Assembly: GCA_964439395.1 (NCBI GenBank)
Contig: CAYTNV010000016.1
Location: 11,011 to 75,010, forward strand
Origin: JAUUSJ01 sp964439395
GTDB lineage: Bacteria > Bacillota > Clostridia > Lachnospirales > Lachnospiraceae
Direction: 5' to 3'
DNA: 64,000 nucleotides
The position numbers and the translations under genes were made by a program. Each line of letters starts with the position of its first letter. Position 1 is the first letter of the stretch. This document shows, one piece after another, positions 43,677-52,417 of the stretch. The notes beneath the pieces are model-generated. The model saw only the letters and a program-made list of their open reading frames with translations. It had not been told where the DNA came from and did not search any database.

Positions 43677-44570
43677 ATGGTGCAGATTATCACCAATCAA
43701 TTTCAAAAAGAATTAAAAGAGCATGGAAATTTTTCTTTTCCTGTCCTAGTCAGCTATGAAAAACTATCCAAATATGAGTCTGGTTCTTTTTTATGGCATT
43801 GGCATCCCGAGATAGAGCTTACACTTATTTTGGAAGGAGAAATGATTTATAAAATTAATAATAATAGCTTTCATCTAAAGAAAAATGATATTATGTTTGG
43901 AAATATGAATACTCTCCATGCTGGCTTTATGTACAATGCAATGGACTGTCACTACGCTGCAATTACTTTTGACCCGAAAATTATTTACGGCTTCCAAAGC
44001 AGCCTCATCTGTCAAAAATATGTTGAACCTATCACCCAAAATTTCGCTCTCTCTGGTATCCACCTTGATTATTCTATGCCCTGGCATACAGAAATCTTTA
44101 ACCAGATGAGACAACTTTTACAGTTAGATAAAGAAAGAGGAACTACTTATGAGATAGAAGTAAGCATCCTTCTTCAAAATATTTGGAAAAATTTTTTTCA
44201 AAATATCGAAAAAGAACATCGGCTTACCGTTTCCTCCCATGAAAAGGTCGAATATAAAAGAATCAAAGAAATTCTCTCCTTCATTGAACAAAACTATGCT
44301 AAAAAAATAAACCTGCAAGATATCGCAGACCATCTCCTTCTTTGTACGAGTGAATGCAGTAGAATATTTAAAAGATATATGCATATTTCTTTATTCTCCT
44401 TTCTACAAGAATACCGTGTGGAAAAAAGTTTAGAATATCTTTTTGATAAAAGTCTCTCTATCACTGAGGTGGCATCTAAAGTTGGATTTGTAGATTCCAA
44501 TTACTATTCTAAAATTTTTAGAAAATATAAGGGCTGTTCCCCAAGAAAATATCGGCAGGAGAAATTTTAA
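43677..44570 (+). CDS. AraC family transcriptional regulator
   Basis: A 297-residue protein. The N-terminal cupin contains WHWHPEIELTLILEGEMIYK and NDIMFGNMNTLHAGF, a sugar-sensing AraC arm. The C-terminal double HTH has INLQDIADHLLLCTSECSRI and SITEVASKVGFVDSNYYSKI, ending in YKGCSPRKYRQ. It is divergent from galK and separated by about 190 bases; galactose-dependent control is likely but not shown. AAGGAGGA precedes the ATG at short spacing, so a GTG two codons in is possible. Confidence 0.9.
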   Translation: MVQIITNQFQKELKEHGNFSFPVLVSYEKLSKYESGSFLWHWHPEIELTLILEGEMIYKINNNSFHLKKNDIMFGNMNTLHAGFMYNAMDCHYAAITFDPKIIYGFQSSLICQKYVEPITQNFALSGIHLDYSMPWHTEIFNQMRQLLQLDKERGTTYEIEVSILLQNIWKNFFQNIEKEHRLTVSSHEKVEYKRIKEILSFIEQNYAKKINLQDIADHLLLCTSECSRIFKRYMHISLFSFLQEYRVEKSLEYLFDKSLSITEVASKVGFVDSNYYSKIFRKYKGCSPRKYRQEKF

Positions 44571-44574
44571 AAAT

Positions 44575-44617
44575 GAAAAAACCGCTCACTTCAATTTTAT
44601 TTATGTGAGCGGTTTTT
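44575..44617. terminator. Bidirectional terminator
   Basis: GAAAAAACCGCTCAC and GTGAGCGGTTTTT pair around a 15-base loop with A and T flanks; it separates the converging AraC-type and DUF362 genes. Confidence 0.85.
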
Positions 44618-44620
44618 CTA

Positions 44621-45763
44621 TTATTTAGAGTGAATTGCTCCCTTTGGACACATTTCCTGACAACAATAGCAGCGAATACATTTTTTATAATCATAAACTG
44701 GAGGCTGCTTCTTTCCATTTTTAAAATCAATGGCTTTTCCTGGAACTGGACAGTGATTTACACATACACCACATTTTATACATTTTTTCTTATCAATAAC
44801 AGGTCGATGTGCAATTGCCGTCATAATAGAGGAAAATTTACTAAGAAGAGATTTATTTTTTCCTTCCCTATTTACATCAAACTGTCGATTACCGTAACGC
44901 CTTTTTATTGCCTCCATCGGTGCATTGACTCTTTTTTTATTCCCCTCGATGACAGTAACCTCAATATTTTCCAAATGATACGTTCCAATTCCCAGCACTT
45001 CTCCCTGAGCATTTGTCGGCACCATCTCTGGATCCAGATAAACTAGATGACAAAATACCGTATCTAGAGCCACGGGATCTTCCGAAAAAAGAAGAACATT
45101 CATCGGTGTCGGTGTTCCATTTCCTGGTCCATTTCCTTCCATCGCCGTAATTCCATCCATAATATGAAGTCTTGGCTTTGTATAACTGTGAATATCACAG
45201 AGCATACGGGCAAATACACTGGCATTTGGATGTGCCACATGCCCTGCTGCTTTTCGATAGCCACAAATTAATCCATACAAGTTTTTCACCGCTCCTGTCA
45301 CTTTCTCAAGAGCATGTGTTTTCATTTTACAGACATTAATAAGAGCATCTACCTTTGTCACTTCCTGACAAAAATAAAACTCTTTTTCTGTCTTTCCCTC
45401 CTCATAAAATACCTTTACTTCATGAGACATATCCGTTAGTTTTGCACCGTATTCTTCTTCCTTTAAACCTAATTTTTTAGCAATACTGGCACAGCTTCCA
45501 TGTCCAGCGGAATCACCGTAGATTGTATTTTTATATCCATTCTCCAAGAGAATACGAAGTATTCCTCGAATCACAGATGGATGTGTCGTCACAGCATCAT
45601 CTGGTGTGGCAGAAAGTAAAAAATTCGGCTTTACTAATATTTTTTCCTCTTTTTTTATAAATTTTTCAATTCCTCCAAGCTCATTGATTCCCTGTTTCAT
45701 CGCACGGTAAACCCTCTCCTCATCATAGCTTGAACAAACTACCATAATTACTTTTGACTTCAT
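44621..45763 (-). CDS. DUF362 domain protein with C-terminal ferredoxin domain
   Basis: A 380-residue protein. The N-terminal DUF362 domain shows VLVKPNFLLSATPDDAVTTH-like ILVKPNFLLS, then GDSAGHGS, NVCKMKTHALEKVTGAVKNL and DGITAMEGNGPGNG. Two C-terminal [4Fe-4S] motifs are CIKCGVCVNHCPVPGKAI and CIRCYCCQEMCPKGAI. The start at 45763 has GGAGGG upstream; the frame extends five codons further but without support. The family is redox-related in anaerobes, with unknown reaction. It is single, ahead of a bidirectional terminator. Confidence 0.85.
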   Translation of the reverse strand: MKSKVIMVVCSSYDEERVYRAMKQGINELGGIEKFIKKEEKILVKPNFLLSATPDDAVTTHPSVIRGILRILLENGYKNTIYGDSAGHGSCASIAKKLGLKEEEYGAKLTDMSHEVKVFYEEGKTEKEFYFCQEVTKVDALINVCKMKTHALEKVTGAVKNLYGLICGYRKAAGHVAHPNASVFARMLCDIHSYTKPRLHIMDGITAMEGNGPGNGTPTPMNVLLFSEDPVALDTVFCHLVYLDPEMVPTNAQGEVLGIGTYHLENIEVTVIEGNKKRVNAPMEAIKRRYGNRQFDVNREGKNKSLLSKFSSIMTAIAHRPVIDKKKCIKCGVCVNHCPVPGKAIDFKNGKKQPPVYDYKKCIRCYCCQEMCPKGAIHSK

Positions 45764-45848
45764 AAAATTTCCCTCCAATCTCTCTAATAAAATATTTTTT
45801 GTATATAATTATACTACTAATTTTTAAGTTTTCTTACCCACTCTCCTC

Positions 45849-47042
45849 TTATTTTGAGAAAATAAAATCTAATTCCTTCAATTTATCATAAATATTAAAG
45901 TTTACCTTATTCTCAAAAAATTGCTTCTTTTCTCCATTATCCGTTTCGATATATAAATATTCAACTGGACAAAAAACAAAATCTTCCTCTAGGCTTAACT
46001 TTCCAGCTTTTCTACAGTACATCATAATTTTGCCATCTTTATTCAAAATTGTTTTTGTCGGAACGGAATATCCATAAACTCTAGCGATTTTTTTTGCTCT
46101 ATCATAGTACTCCTCGGCGGATGTATCAATTTTTTGTTTTTTACCGTTCCACATATATGCAGAGGAAAAAATCTTTTTCAATTTATGATTATCTAAAATT
46201 TGCTCGTATATTTTAACATAACATTCATTTTGCTCCGTAGAAATACCATATGATTTTATATCTCTTATCATCAATCTGTCGCTTCCAAATTGAATATAAT
46301 CTTTATAGAATTCTTTATTCTCTTCTATGTCTTGAACTAAAACTCTATCCTCATGCTCTTCTCCTATTTTTTGAGTCGAAGCTTTACATCCACATATTCC
46401 CTCCGTTTTTAAAATTTGTTTTTCCTTGATATCTTCTTTGGAAACTATCGAAATCATCTCGTTAGTTTTATGTTTTGGAAATTTTTTTAATTTTTTATTT
46501 AATTTACTATAAATATGCTCTCGAAACCATTTCTCAGAGGAATACTCCACTGCCTTCTCTAATTCAAACCAAGCTACCCCACTATTCTCATCTGGCTTAA
46601 TTGATAAAATCTCCTTATCATCTGCCTCTAAAAGATAAGTAATATTAAGATGCAAGTGGGAAGAAACATACTTTTCCTTCTTTCTATGTCCATCCACAGT
46701 AAGTACCTCGAGAGAATAAATTTCTTCTGATATCGGAGCTAAATTTTTAAGTCCACTCTCCTCTTTGACTTCTCTCATGGCTACTCCTAATAAATCTTCC
46801 TCTCCATCCGCATGACCTCCAAGCCACGACCAAGAATCATACAAATTATGATAAACCATAAGAATTTTATCTCGATTTTTATTCGTCACCCAAGCTGAGG
46901 CCGTCATATGCGCCATTTGACTCTCCCGAAAAAAAACTTTTTCATTATTTTTTAGACAGGCTAAAATCATTTCCCTATCTCTCTCCTCTTGTTCATTAAA
47001 CGGCTCATAATATTCTATTTGCTTTATCAATTCACTCTTCAT
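45849..47042 (-). CDS. Nudix hydrolase fused to an unknown C-terminal domain
   Basis: A 397-residue protein. The first 190 residues are a Nudix hydrolase with the box GGHADGEEDLLGVAMREVKE followed by ESGL. A linker with EGICGCKASTQKIG leads to a C-terminal half of about 180 residues (YKDYIQFGSDRLMIRDIKS, YMWNGKKQKIDTSAEEYYDR) that matches nothing recognised. Typical Nudix proteins are about 150-180 residues, so this is a long fusion. The Nudix half would hydrolyse a nucleoside-diphosphate-linked compound; the second half may set specificity. It follows a coiled-coil protein gene by 2 bases. Confidence 0.75.
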   Translation of the reverse strand: MKSELIKQIEYYEPFNEQEERDREMILACLKNNEKVFFRESQMAHMTASAWVTNKNRDKILMVYHNLYDSWSWLGGHADGEEDLLGVAMREVKEESGLKNLAPISEEIYSLEVLTVDGHRKKEKYVSSHLHLNITYLLEADDKEILSIKPDENSGVAWFELEKAVEYSSEKWFREHIYSKLNKKLKKFPKHKTNEMISIVSKEDIKEKQILKTEGICGCKASTQKIGEEHEDRVLVQDIEENKEFYKDYIQFGSDRLMIRDIKSYGISTEQNECYVKIYEQILDNHKLKKIFSSAYMWNGKKQKIDTSAEEYYDRAKKIARVYGYSVPTKTILNKDGKIMMYCRKAGKLSLEEDFVFCPVEYLYIETDNGEKKQFFENKVNFNIYDKLKELDFIFSK

Positions 47043-47044
47043 TT

Positions 47045-47266
47045 TTATTTTCTTTTCTCCTTCAACTTTTTTAGATACTCATCCTTCAATTGATTTTTCT
47101 CTTCCAACTGCTCTATCTTTTTCTTTAGAGAAGCTATATAATCTGTCGTAGCTCTCACACCGCTTCTTACCACAATATCCTCATGTTCGCTCATCTCCAA
47201 AAGCCACTGCTGCACAGATTTTTCTCTAATCAACGAAAACGTATGATCTTCGATTCCAAAAAACAT
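47045..47266 (-). CDS. Small coiled-coil protein upstream of the Nudix fusion
   Basis: A 73-residue protein, MFFGIEDHTFSLIREKSVQQ onwards, whose last 30 residues are a Lys/Glu-rich coiled coil (LKKKIEQLEEKNQLKDEYLK). GGGGGAAT lies upstream of the ATG. It ends 2 bases before the Nudix gene start, so the two are probably translated together. No function recognised. Confidence 0.6.
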   Translation of the reverse strand: MFFGIEDHTFSLIREKSVQQWLLEMSEHEDIVVRSGVRATTDYIASLKKKIEQLEEKNQLKDEYLKKLKEKRK

Positions 47267-47568
47267 TTTTTATTCCCCCAGTCCATCTAATTATACCAAA
47301 CGGATACTCTCAATCCTCTCTTCTATCTAATTAATTCAGCTAAATTCTCTTTTGTTTTATCCTATCACAGCTTTTGTACTTTCGCAAGCAAGCCTAAGAG
47401 GAATCATAGAAATTGTAGAAATAAACACTGAGAGCCTAGAAAAACTCTCGACGATGTATTAGCTAAACATCATCAAACGAAAAGAAATGCCAAAAAACAG
47501 ACTTTCTCTGCTTCTTGGCATTTCCTTTCCGTATTCCTTATAAAATTTTATTTCACCCGTTTCATAAA
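47267..47568. other. Convergence-free spacer with the end of the ATP-grasp operon
   Basis: 302 bases without a gene; contains the operon terminator at 47482-47525. The rest shows no signals. Confidence 0.5.
47482..47525 (-). terminator. Terminator of the ATP-grasp/alpha-E operon
   Basis: On the minus strand GAAATGCCAAGAAGCAGA and TCTGTTTTTTGGCATTTC pair around a 5-base loop, then TTTT. Confidence 0.7.
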
Positions 47569-48495
47569 TCATCTTCTAACCAACTTAATAACGGCTGTAT
47601 TAGCATATGTCAATGGCTCATTATGCATAAAAAATACATAAGAATCTACTGGAGCAAAAAGCGTCTCCATAATTTCTCCATCATACGGATTTATAACATT
47701 TGCAAGCGGCTGTCCAACAAAAACCTTCTCTCCAGCCTTAGCCAACGACTCAAATATACCAGACTTTGCAGTTTGAATTGAAATCATATCAGTATCTCTT
47801 ACAACTTTGGAGTCTGCAATTTCTGGCCCACCATATTTAATAATTTTCTGATTAGATAAAAAACTCATAACAGACAAAACCGCCTGTCCAGCTGCATTTC
47901 TATCTATTCTGGAAGTTGTAGTCGTATATAAAGAAAATGCCTGCGTATCCCATACTTGCCAATTATAATTTAATGTAGTAGTGTCATACGGTCTTACTTT
48001 TCTTATTACTACATATGGAAGCCCAAATTTTTTGGCAATATCCACATTACTATATCCCTCATCCATCATACGAATATGAGGCATAAAATCTCCTGGCATA
48101 TAAAAAGAAGTAAATTGAATTCCGTATTTAAAATCCATTATTTCTTTAAATACACCATCTGCAATTCTTTGGGTTGTCTCACCTAGATTATAACCAGGAA
48201 ACATTCTATTAATATCTGTATTATCTGTAGACCAAAATCTCTTTTGTATATTCATCGAATAAGGGTTTATAGATGGAATGATAAGAATTTTATTTCCCTC
48301 CTTAATCCTTCCCTCTTCCTCAAGTTGCTTGAATTTTTTTACTAACTGAGAACAACAATAAATCTGCTGTACTTCATTTCCTCTAGAACTTCCTACAATA
48401 CAAACCGCTTTCTCTCCCTCACCAAATTCATATCCAGTAATTCGAAAATCATCTCGGTACATCCCTTTAATTTCATAAATAATCTTCTTATTCAT
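47569..48495 (-). CDS. Aspartoacylase/AstE-like protein, probable pseudoenzyme
   Basis: A 308-residue protein of the succinylglutamate desuccinylase/aspartoacylase (M14-like) fold. Compared with its neighbour (48488-49438), the first metal motif HGDE is RGNE (Arg38, Glu41), the downstream zinc His is Thr129, and the catalytic Glu region is replaced by YTTTTS near 190-195. NTDINRMFPG, the substrate-binding motif, is kept. So two of three zinc ligands and the catalytic Glu are absent: a likely inactive partner of the active paralogue. The start overlaps the end of that gene by 8 bases. Confidence 0.82.
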   Translation of the reverse strand: MNKKIIYEIKGMYRDDFRITGYEFGEGEKAVCIVGSSRGNEVQQIYCCSQLVKKFKQLEEEGRIKEGNKILIIPSINPYSMNIQKRFWSTDNTDINRMFPGYNLGETTQRIADGVFKEIMDFKYGIQFTSFYMPGDFMPHIRMMDEGYSNVDIAKKFGLPYVVIRKVRPYDTTTLNYNWQVWDTQAFSLYTTTTSRIDRNAAGQAVLSVMSFLSNQKIIKYGGPEIADSKVVRDTDMISIQTAKSGIFESLAKAGEKVFVGQPLANVINPYDGEIMETLFAPVDSYVFFMHNEPLTYANTAVIKLVRR

Positions 48496-49438
48496 GATGG
48501 TACACCTCCCTCCTTAATAGGCGTCCCATAAGAGATCCTTCATCTACAATCGGGTAATCACGGATTGTAAAAAGAATGCCGTCCACTGGAGCTTTTACCT
48601 CATCTAATACTTTTCCGCATAAAGGATCAACAATTCGTCCAATTACTTCGCCCTGTTTTAGTTCTTCCCAATGCTTTACTGAAGGTATAAATAATCCACC
48701 CACATTAGCATTTAGATAGCTTACATCATCAGGACTTCTCGAAATAATCGGTTTACGTGGTTCTTTTACCTTTCCATTCCAAATCCCCAGCTTATACATC
48801 ACATTCAAAATTCCATCCACCATCTGGTCTCCGTAATCCTTTGTAATTCGCATTCCCACACCCATCTCTACAACAAGTGTAGGCGTTCCTGTGCTATTTA
48901 AACTATAGGCAAATGTCGACTCAAGTACTGTACTTGCTCCATGTACCCATATAAAATCAATATTTGTCTCCTCTGCTAAAGGAACAAGAGTTTCTTCATG
49001 CAATTCATTAATTCTTATCTGAGGAATTTCTGTCAGATAAATATTACTTGCATGAATATCAATGACCAAATCTGAACCTGCAACATCTTTTATCATTCCA
49101 GCGGCCAAATATTCTGTCATATTTCCATCTATATCTCCTGGAAATAAACGATTCATATCCAAATCAAATGCTGGAATTCCTCTCGTAATCGAATCAATTC
49201 CCAACGGGTTCATTGCTGGATAAATATCCACAATCCCTGTCAAATTTTCCTTTTCTTCTTCAATACGACGCTGTAATTCAAAACAAACATATTGTCCTTC
49301 CAGCTCATCTCCATGTATGCCAGTGACAATACTAATACGCTTCATTTTGTCTATGTTTTTTTCTGGCATGAGACGATTTTTCTTAATTTCCAATGTTTCA
49401 TCTATAGGAAGTCCCACAGATGCTACTGTTTTTACCAT
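48488..49438 (-). CDS. Aspartoacylase/AstE-like zinc amidohydrolase, active-type
   Basis: A 316-residue protein. The zinc site is complete: TGIHGDELEG (His42, Glu45) and IDIHAS (His129); the substrate motif DMNRLFPGD and the catalytic Glu191 in VVEMGVGMRI are present. The C-terminal 80 residues form the biotinyl-like beta domain of this family (GGLFIPSVKHWEELKQGEVI). The family removes acyl or peptide groups from amino acids, in pathways ending amide chemistry. It is the fourth gene of the ATP-grasp operon, overlapped by its inactive paralogue. Confidence 0.88.
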   Translation of the reverse strand: MVKTVASVGLPIDETLEIKKNRLMPEKNIDKMKRISIVTGIHGDELEGQYVCFELQRRIEEEKENLTGIVDIYPAMNPLGIDSITRGIPAFDLDMNRLFPGDIDGNMTEYLAAGMIKDVAGSDLVIDIHASNIYLTEIPQIRINELHEETLVPLAEETNIDFIWVHGASTVLESTFAYSLNSTGTPTLVVEMGVGMRITKDYGDQMVDGILNVMYKLGIWNGKVKEPRKPIISRSPDDVSYLNANVGGLFIPSVKHWEELKQGEVIGRIVDPLCGKVLDEVKAPVDGILFTIRDYPIVDEGSLMGRLLRREVYHHE

Positions 49439-49502
49439 AAAATCTCAATCCTTTGCTCTTTACTGTGATGACCTTTTTTAAGTATTAGCAATTTCTGCTT
49501 CA

Positions 49503-50294
49503 TTATAGTATTTTTCTCTCAACAGATACAGATACTTTTTGTGACTGCTCACCGCCACCCCACATAATTCCGCGGTTAATTGCACATTCTGCTGCATCTC
49601 TGCCATCACCTAATTTTATATGACTGTCTAAAACAACACAGTCATTCGTAGGATCAAAGCCAACCCACTTATTATCACAAACTGCCTCTACCCAGGCATG
49701 GCTGGCTCCCTCCCCTATAATTAATCCACATACATAACGGGCAGGAATACCAGCTAGCCTAAGCAGCGTAATATAAATATGCGCATAATCTTGACATACC
49801 CCTTTTCCTATTTTCCATGCTTCTTCTGCCGCTGTATATACTTCTGTTATGTCTGGAACATATTGAAAATCCTGATGCAACTTACGCATCAAATGAATAC
49901 ATTTCTCATAATTATTTTTACATTTAGAAAAATCAAGTGTTTTATAATATTCCAAAAGTTTAGAACCTGGCTGACATTTTCCGAAAGGAAAACGATACAT
50001 TCCTATCCTCTCAGGAATTGCGTGCTCCTCATAATTAGTCTGAGTCATCTCAACATCACCTGTGATATGAAATACAAACTTATTATGCGACTTTTCCACG
50101 CATCCATATATCTGCCTATTTTTATAAGAATCCTCTCCAAAAGAATACTTTACTTTTGGCAATATAGAAATCTCCATTCCTAATAAGTGCTGTCTCTCAT
50201 CATTTTTCGGTATACATTTTATCGTAAAATAACACCTATTAACTGGAACAGTATAATTTATTTCCATATTATATTCAAAATGTAAATATTCCAC
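49503..50294 (-). CDS. Transglutaminase-like peptidase
   Basis: A 263-residue protein. The catalytic triad is read as Cys in GKGVCQDYAHIY, His in GEGASHAWVEAV and Asp in WVGFDPTNDC. The N-terminal 120 residues are the beta-rich domain found before such cores in bacteria. It sits between the aspartoacylase-like and alpha-E genes, 26 bases downstream of the alpha-E gene. In ATP-grasp/alpha-E operons this protein is thought to cleave or form amide bonds on the product. No signal peptide, so cytoplasmic. Confidence 0.88.
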   Translation of the reverse strand: MEYLHFEYNMEINYTVPVNRCYFTIKCIPKNDERQHLLGMEISILPKVKYSFGEDSYKNRQIYGCVEKSHNKFVFHITGDVEMTQTNYEEHAIPERIGMYRFPFGKCQPGSKLLEYYKTLDFSKCKNNYEKCIHLMRKLHQDFQYVPDITEVYTAAEEAWKIGKGVCQDYAHIYITLLRLAGIPARYVCGLIIGEGASHAWVEAVCDNKWVGFDPTNDCVVLDSHIKLGDGRDAAECAINRGIMWGGGEQSQKVSVSVERKIL

Positions 50295-50320
50295 TTAATC
50301 ACTCCTAACCAGTCTTATTA

Positions 50321-50983
50321 TTATAGAATTGTCTCAACAATCGACACAATTCTATAATAATCTAATTCGGAGCTTTCTACAAGTTCTTTTACTAATTCAA
50401 GTTTACTTTCATCATACGAAAGTCCACTTTTTTGAACACGCGGAATCATACGACATACCTCTCGAATTAACTCAGTTTGTGAAGCACCAAGTCGCGCATA
50501 TAAATCAATTCGCTCGATTCGTTTTCCAGCCTTAATAATATTTCTAACTTCCTCTGAGTCAATTCTATCATCCGCAATTCCCCAAAAAGCCAATATATGG
50601 TCTATAATCTGCTGCATCTCAATAAGTGGTGCATTACTAATTGCCGCCTTATTCATATCGTAAATAGCAAGCTGTATATATGACAAAGCCTCTGATCCAA
50701 TGCTTTCTCTAAGAACGATAGCATTATCATACGCTCTATTTAAATTGCTAATAATAGAGTCTGGATTTTCTGTATCAAAAGGATATCTCCTCCTAAAATC
50801 ATCTTTTGATTTATATATATTTGGAATATCAATTGAATTACAAAACTCTTCATAACTGTCTGTAATCTCATCGATCATATTATCAAAACTCTGAGAATAT
50901 ATACGAAGTGTTGTATATACCCTCTCTGTATATCTTCCTAACCAATATAAACGGTTTGCCTGTTCTACTGAGATAATACCCAT
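50321..50983 (-). CDS. Alpha-E domain protein
   Basis: A 220-residue, mostly helical protein. The start NRLYWLGRYTERVYTTLRIY is diagnostic for the alpha-E (DUF403) family; FWGIADDRIDSEEVRNII and LSYDESKLELVKELV follow. Its function is unknown, but it is nearly always encoded with a circularly permuted ATP-grasp protein and a transglutaminase-like protein. It overlaps the ATP-grasp gene by 19 bases, so translational coupling is likely. Confidence 0.92.
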   Translation of the reverse strand: MGIISVEQANRLYWLGRYTERVYTTLRIYSQSFDNMIDEITDSYEEFCNSIDIPNIYKSKDDFRRRYPFDTENPDSIISNLNRAYDNAIVLRESIGSEALSYIQLAIYDMNKAAISNAPLIEMQQIIDHILAFWGIADDRIDSEEVRNIIKAGKRIERIDLYARLGASQTELIREVCRMIPRVQKSGLSYDESKLELVKELVESSELDYYRIVSIVETIL

Positions 50984-52284
50984 GTGTCTTTAAAACCTCC
51001 TCCCTGAGATGAATTCACAATAAAGGAATCTGGATTTCTAGAAAATCTGGTCAAACCACTTTTCCATACTAATGGTTCATCTGCCATCAAAACAAATGCT
51101 CTAAGATCGGCCTTTCTAGGCACTACCTCTCCATTTTCTACAATATTCAAATCCTGAAAATCAATTACTTCCTGTGCAATAAATCTCCTTGGCTCTCTCT
51201 TTAATAGTTCTATAAAGTTTTCTTTTTGCTCTTTTGTCATGGAATCGCCAAATACAACTCCATATCCACCAGCCTCCGCCACATCTTTTAGTACAAGCTT
51301 ATCAAATTTTTCCAAGACATATCTCATATCATTTTCATAAAATGGAAGATAAGTTGGAGCATTTTTAAGAATAGGCTCTTCATTTAGATAGTACTGAATC
51401 ATTTTTGGAACAAAATAATAAATTCCCTTATCATCTGCCACCCCATTTCCAGGTACATTTAGCAGAGCAACATTTCCCTTTCGAAATACGTCATATATAT
51501 GTGGAATTCCGATTAAGGACTCTGGATTGAAGTTCATAGGATCAAGATACTCGTCCGAAATACGTCTATATACTGCGCCAACTCGCTCCTTCTTGCCAGC
51601 TGCTGTTATGTAAAATAATTTATCATCCTCCACCATAAGCTCTGATCCATTTACAAGATGTGCTCCTGTTCTCTCAGCAAGATAGGAATGCTCAAAATAT
51701 GCTGCATTATATCTTCCAGGAGTCAAAATTACTGTATGCCCTCCGACGTTGACATTGTCCATCGTACGTCTTAAAAGCTGGGCATAATTTCTATTATCCT
51801 CAAGCCTTGTATTTTGAAAAGTCTCTGGCGAGCTCCGCCTACAAAATTCCCTTACAATCATCGGATAAGATGCACCAGATGGCACTCTTAAATTATCCTC
51901 TAAAATATACCATTCATCATCCTTTCCTTTTACAAGGTCTATTCCAGAAATATGAGAATAAATATTCTTTATTGGACTTACTCCCTCGCATTCTGCCATA
52001 TATCCACTGGACGCAAATATAAAATCTTCTGGTATAACTCCATCTTTTATAATCTGCTTTTTGCTATAGATATCCTTTAAAAATAAATTAAGGGCTACAA
52101 CACGTTGTTTGAGCCCTTTCTCTAAATAATTAAATTCTTCATGTTTTATGATTCTTGGTATTGAATCAAATGGAAATAACTGTTCTTTAAATACATTATT
52201 TTTATAAATTCCAAATTTCACACCATAACGTGCCAATAACTCATTTATCTTGTCCGTATGCTGTAGTAGTTCTGATCGCTTCAT
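50965..52284 (-). CDS. Circularly permuted ATP-grasp type 2 protein
   Basis: A 439-residue protein, first gene of the operon. Typical parts are YDVFRKGNVALLNVPGNGVA, GVYFFVPKM-like GIYYFVPKMIQYYLNEEPIL, KDVAEAGGYGVVFG and RRFIAQEVIDFQDLNIV. The family is predicted to ligate an amino acid or peptide in an ATP-dependent way; no member has a firmly known product. The ATG at 52284 has GGAGGA 6 bases upstream; the frame is open ten codons further but lacks a ribosome site. A terminator hairpin lies directly upstream. Confidence 0.92.
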   Translation of the reverse strand: MKRSELLQHTDKINELLARYGVKFGIYKNNVFKEQLFPFDSIPRIIKHEEFNYLEKGLKQRVVALNLFLKDIYSKKQIIKDGVIPEDFIFASSGYMAECEGVSPIKNIYSHISGIDLVKGKDDEWYILEDNLRVPSGASYPMIVREFCRRSSPETFQNTRLEDNRNYAQLLRRTMDNVNVGGHTVILTPGRYNAAYFEHSYLAERTGAHLVNGSELMVEDDKLFYITAAGKKERVGAVYRRISDEYLDPMNFNPESLIGIPHIYDVFRKGNVALLNVPGNGVADDKGIYYFVPKMIQYYLNEEPILKNAPTYLPFYENDMRYVLEKFDKLVLKDVAEAGGYGVVFGDSMTKEQKENFIELLKREPRRFIAQEVIDFQDLNIVENGEVVPRKADLRAFVLMADEPLVWKSGLTRFSRNPDSFIVNSSQGGGFKDTWVLSQ

Positions 52285-52333
52285 GGCTATTCCTCCTACC
52301 GTTTTAAATTGCAATGTAAATTACGAAATATAA

Positions 52334-52365
52334 AAAGGCGTTCTGCTTTTTTGCAGAACGCCTTT
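52334..52365 (-). terminator. Leader terminator in front of the ATP-grasp operon
   Basis: AAAGGCGTTCTGC and GCAGAACGCCTTT pair perfectly around a 6-base loop; on the minus strand T-rich sequence follows. It lies between a promoter (52388-52416) and the operon, so it may act as an attenuator as well as ending the histidine phosphatase transcript. Confidence 0.7.
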
Positions 52366-52387
52366 GTTCATAATTAACATTTGCTTC

Positions 52388-52416
52388 ATGCTATCATATT
52401 AAGTTTCATTTGTCAA
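52388..52416 (-). promoter_or_regulatory. Promoter of the ATP-grasp operon
   Basis: Perfect TTGACA on the minus strand (52411-52416), 17 bases, then TAGCAT (52388-52393). The expected start is only about 16 bases before the terminator hairpin. Confidence 0.6.
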
Positions 52417-52417
52417 G

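Noticed and set aside
44875..45046. Possible membrane-protein frame opposite the DUF362 gene
   Set aside because: Antisense shadow of a gene with intact ferredoxin motifs.
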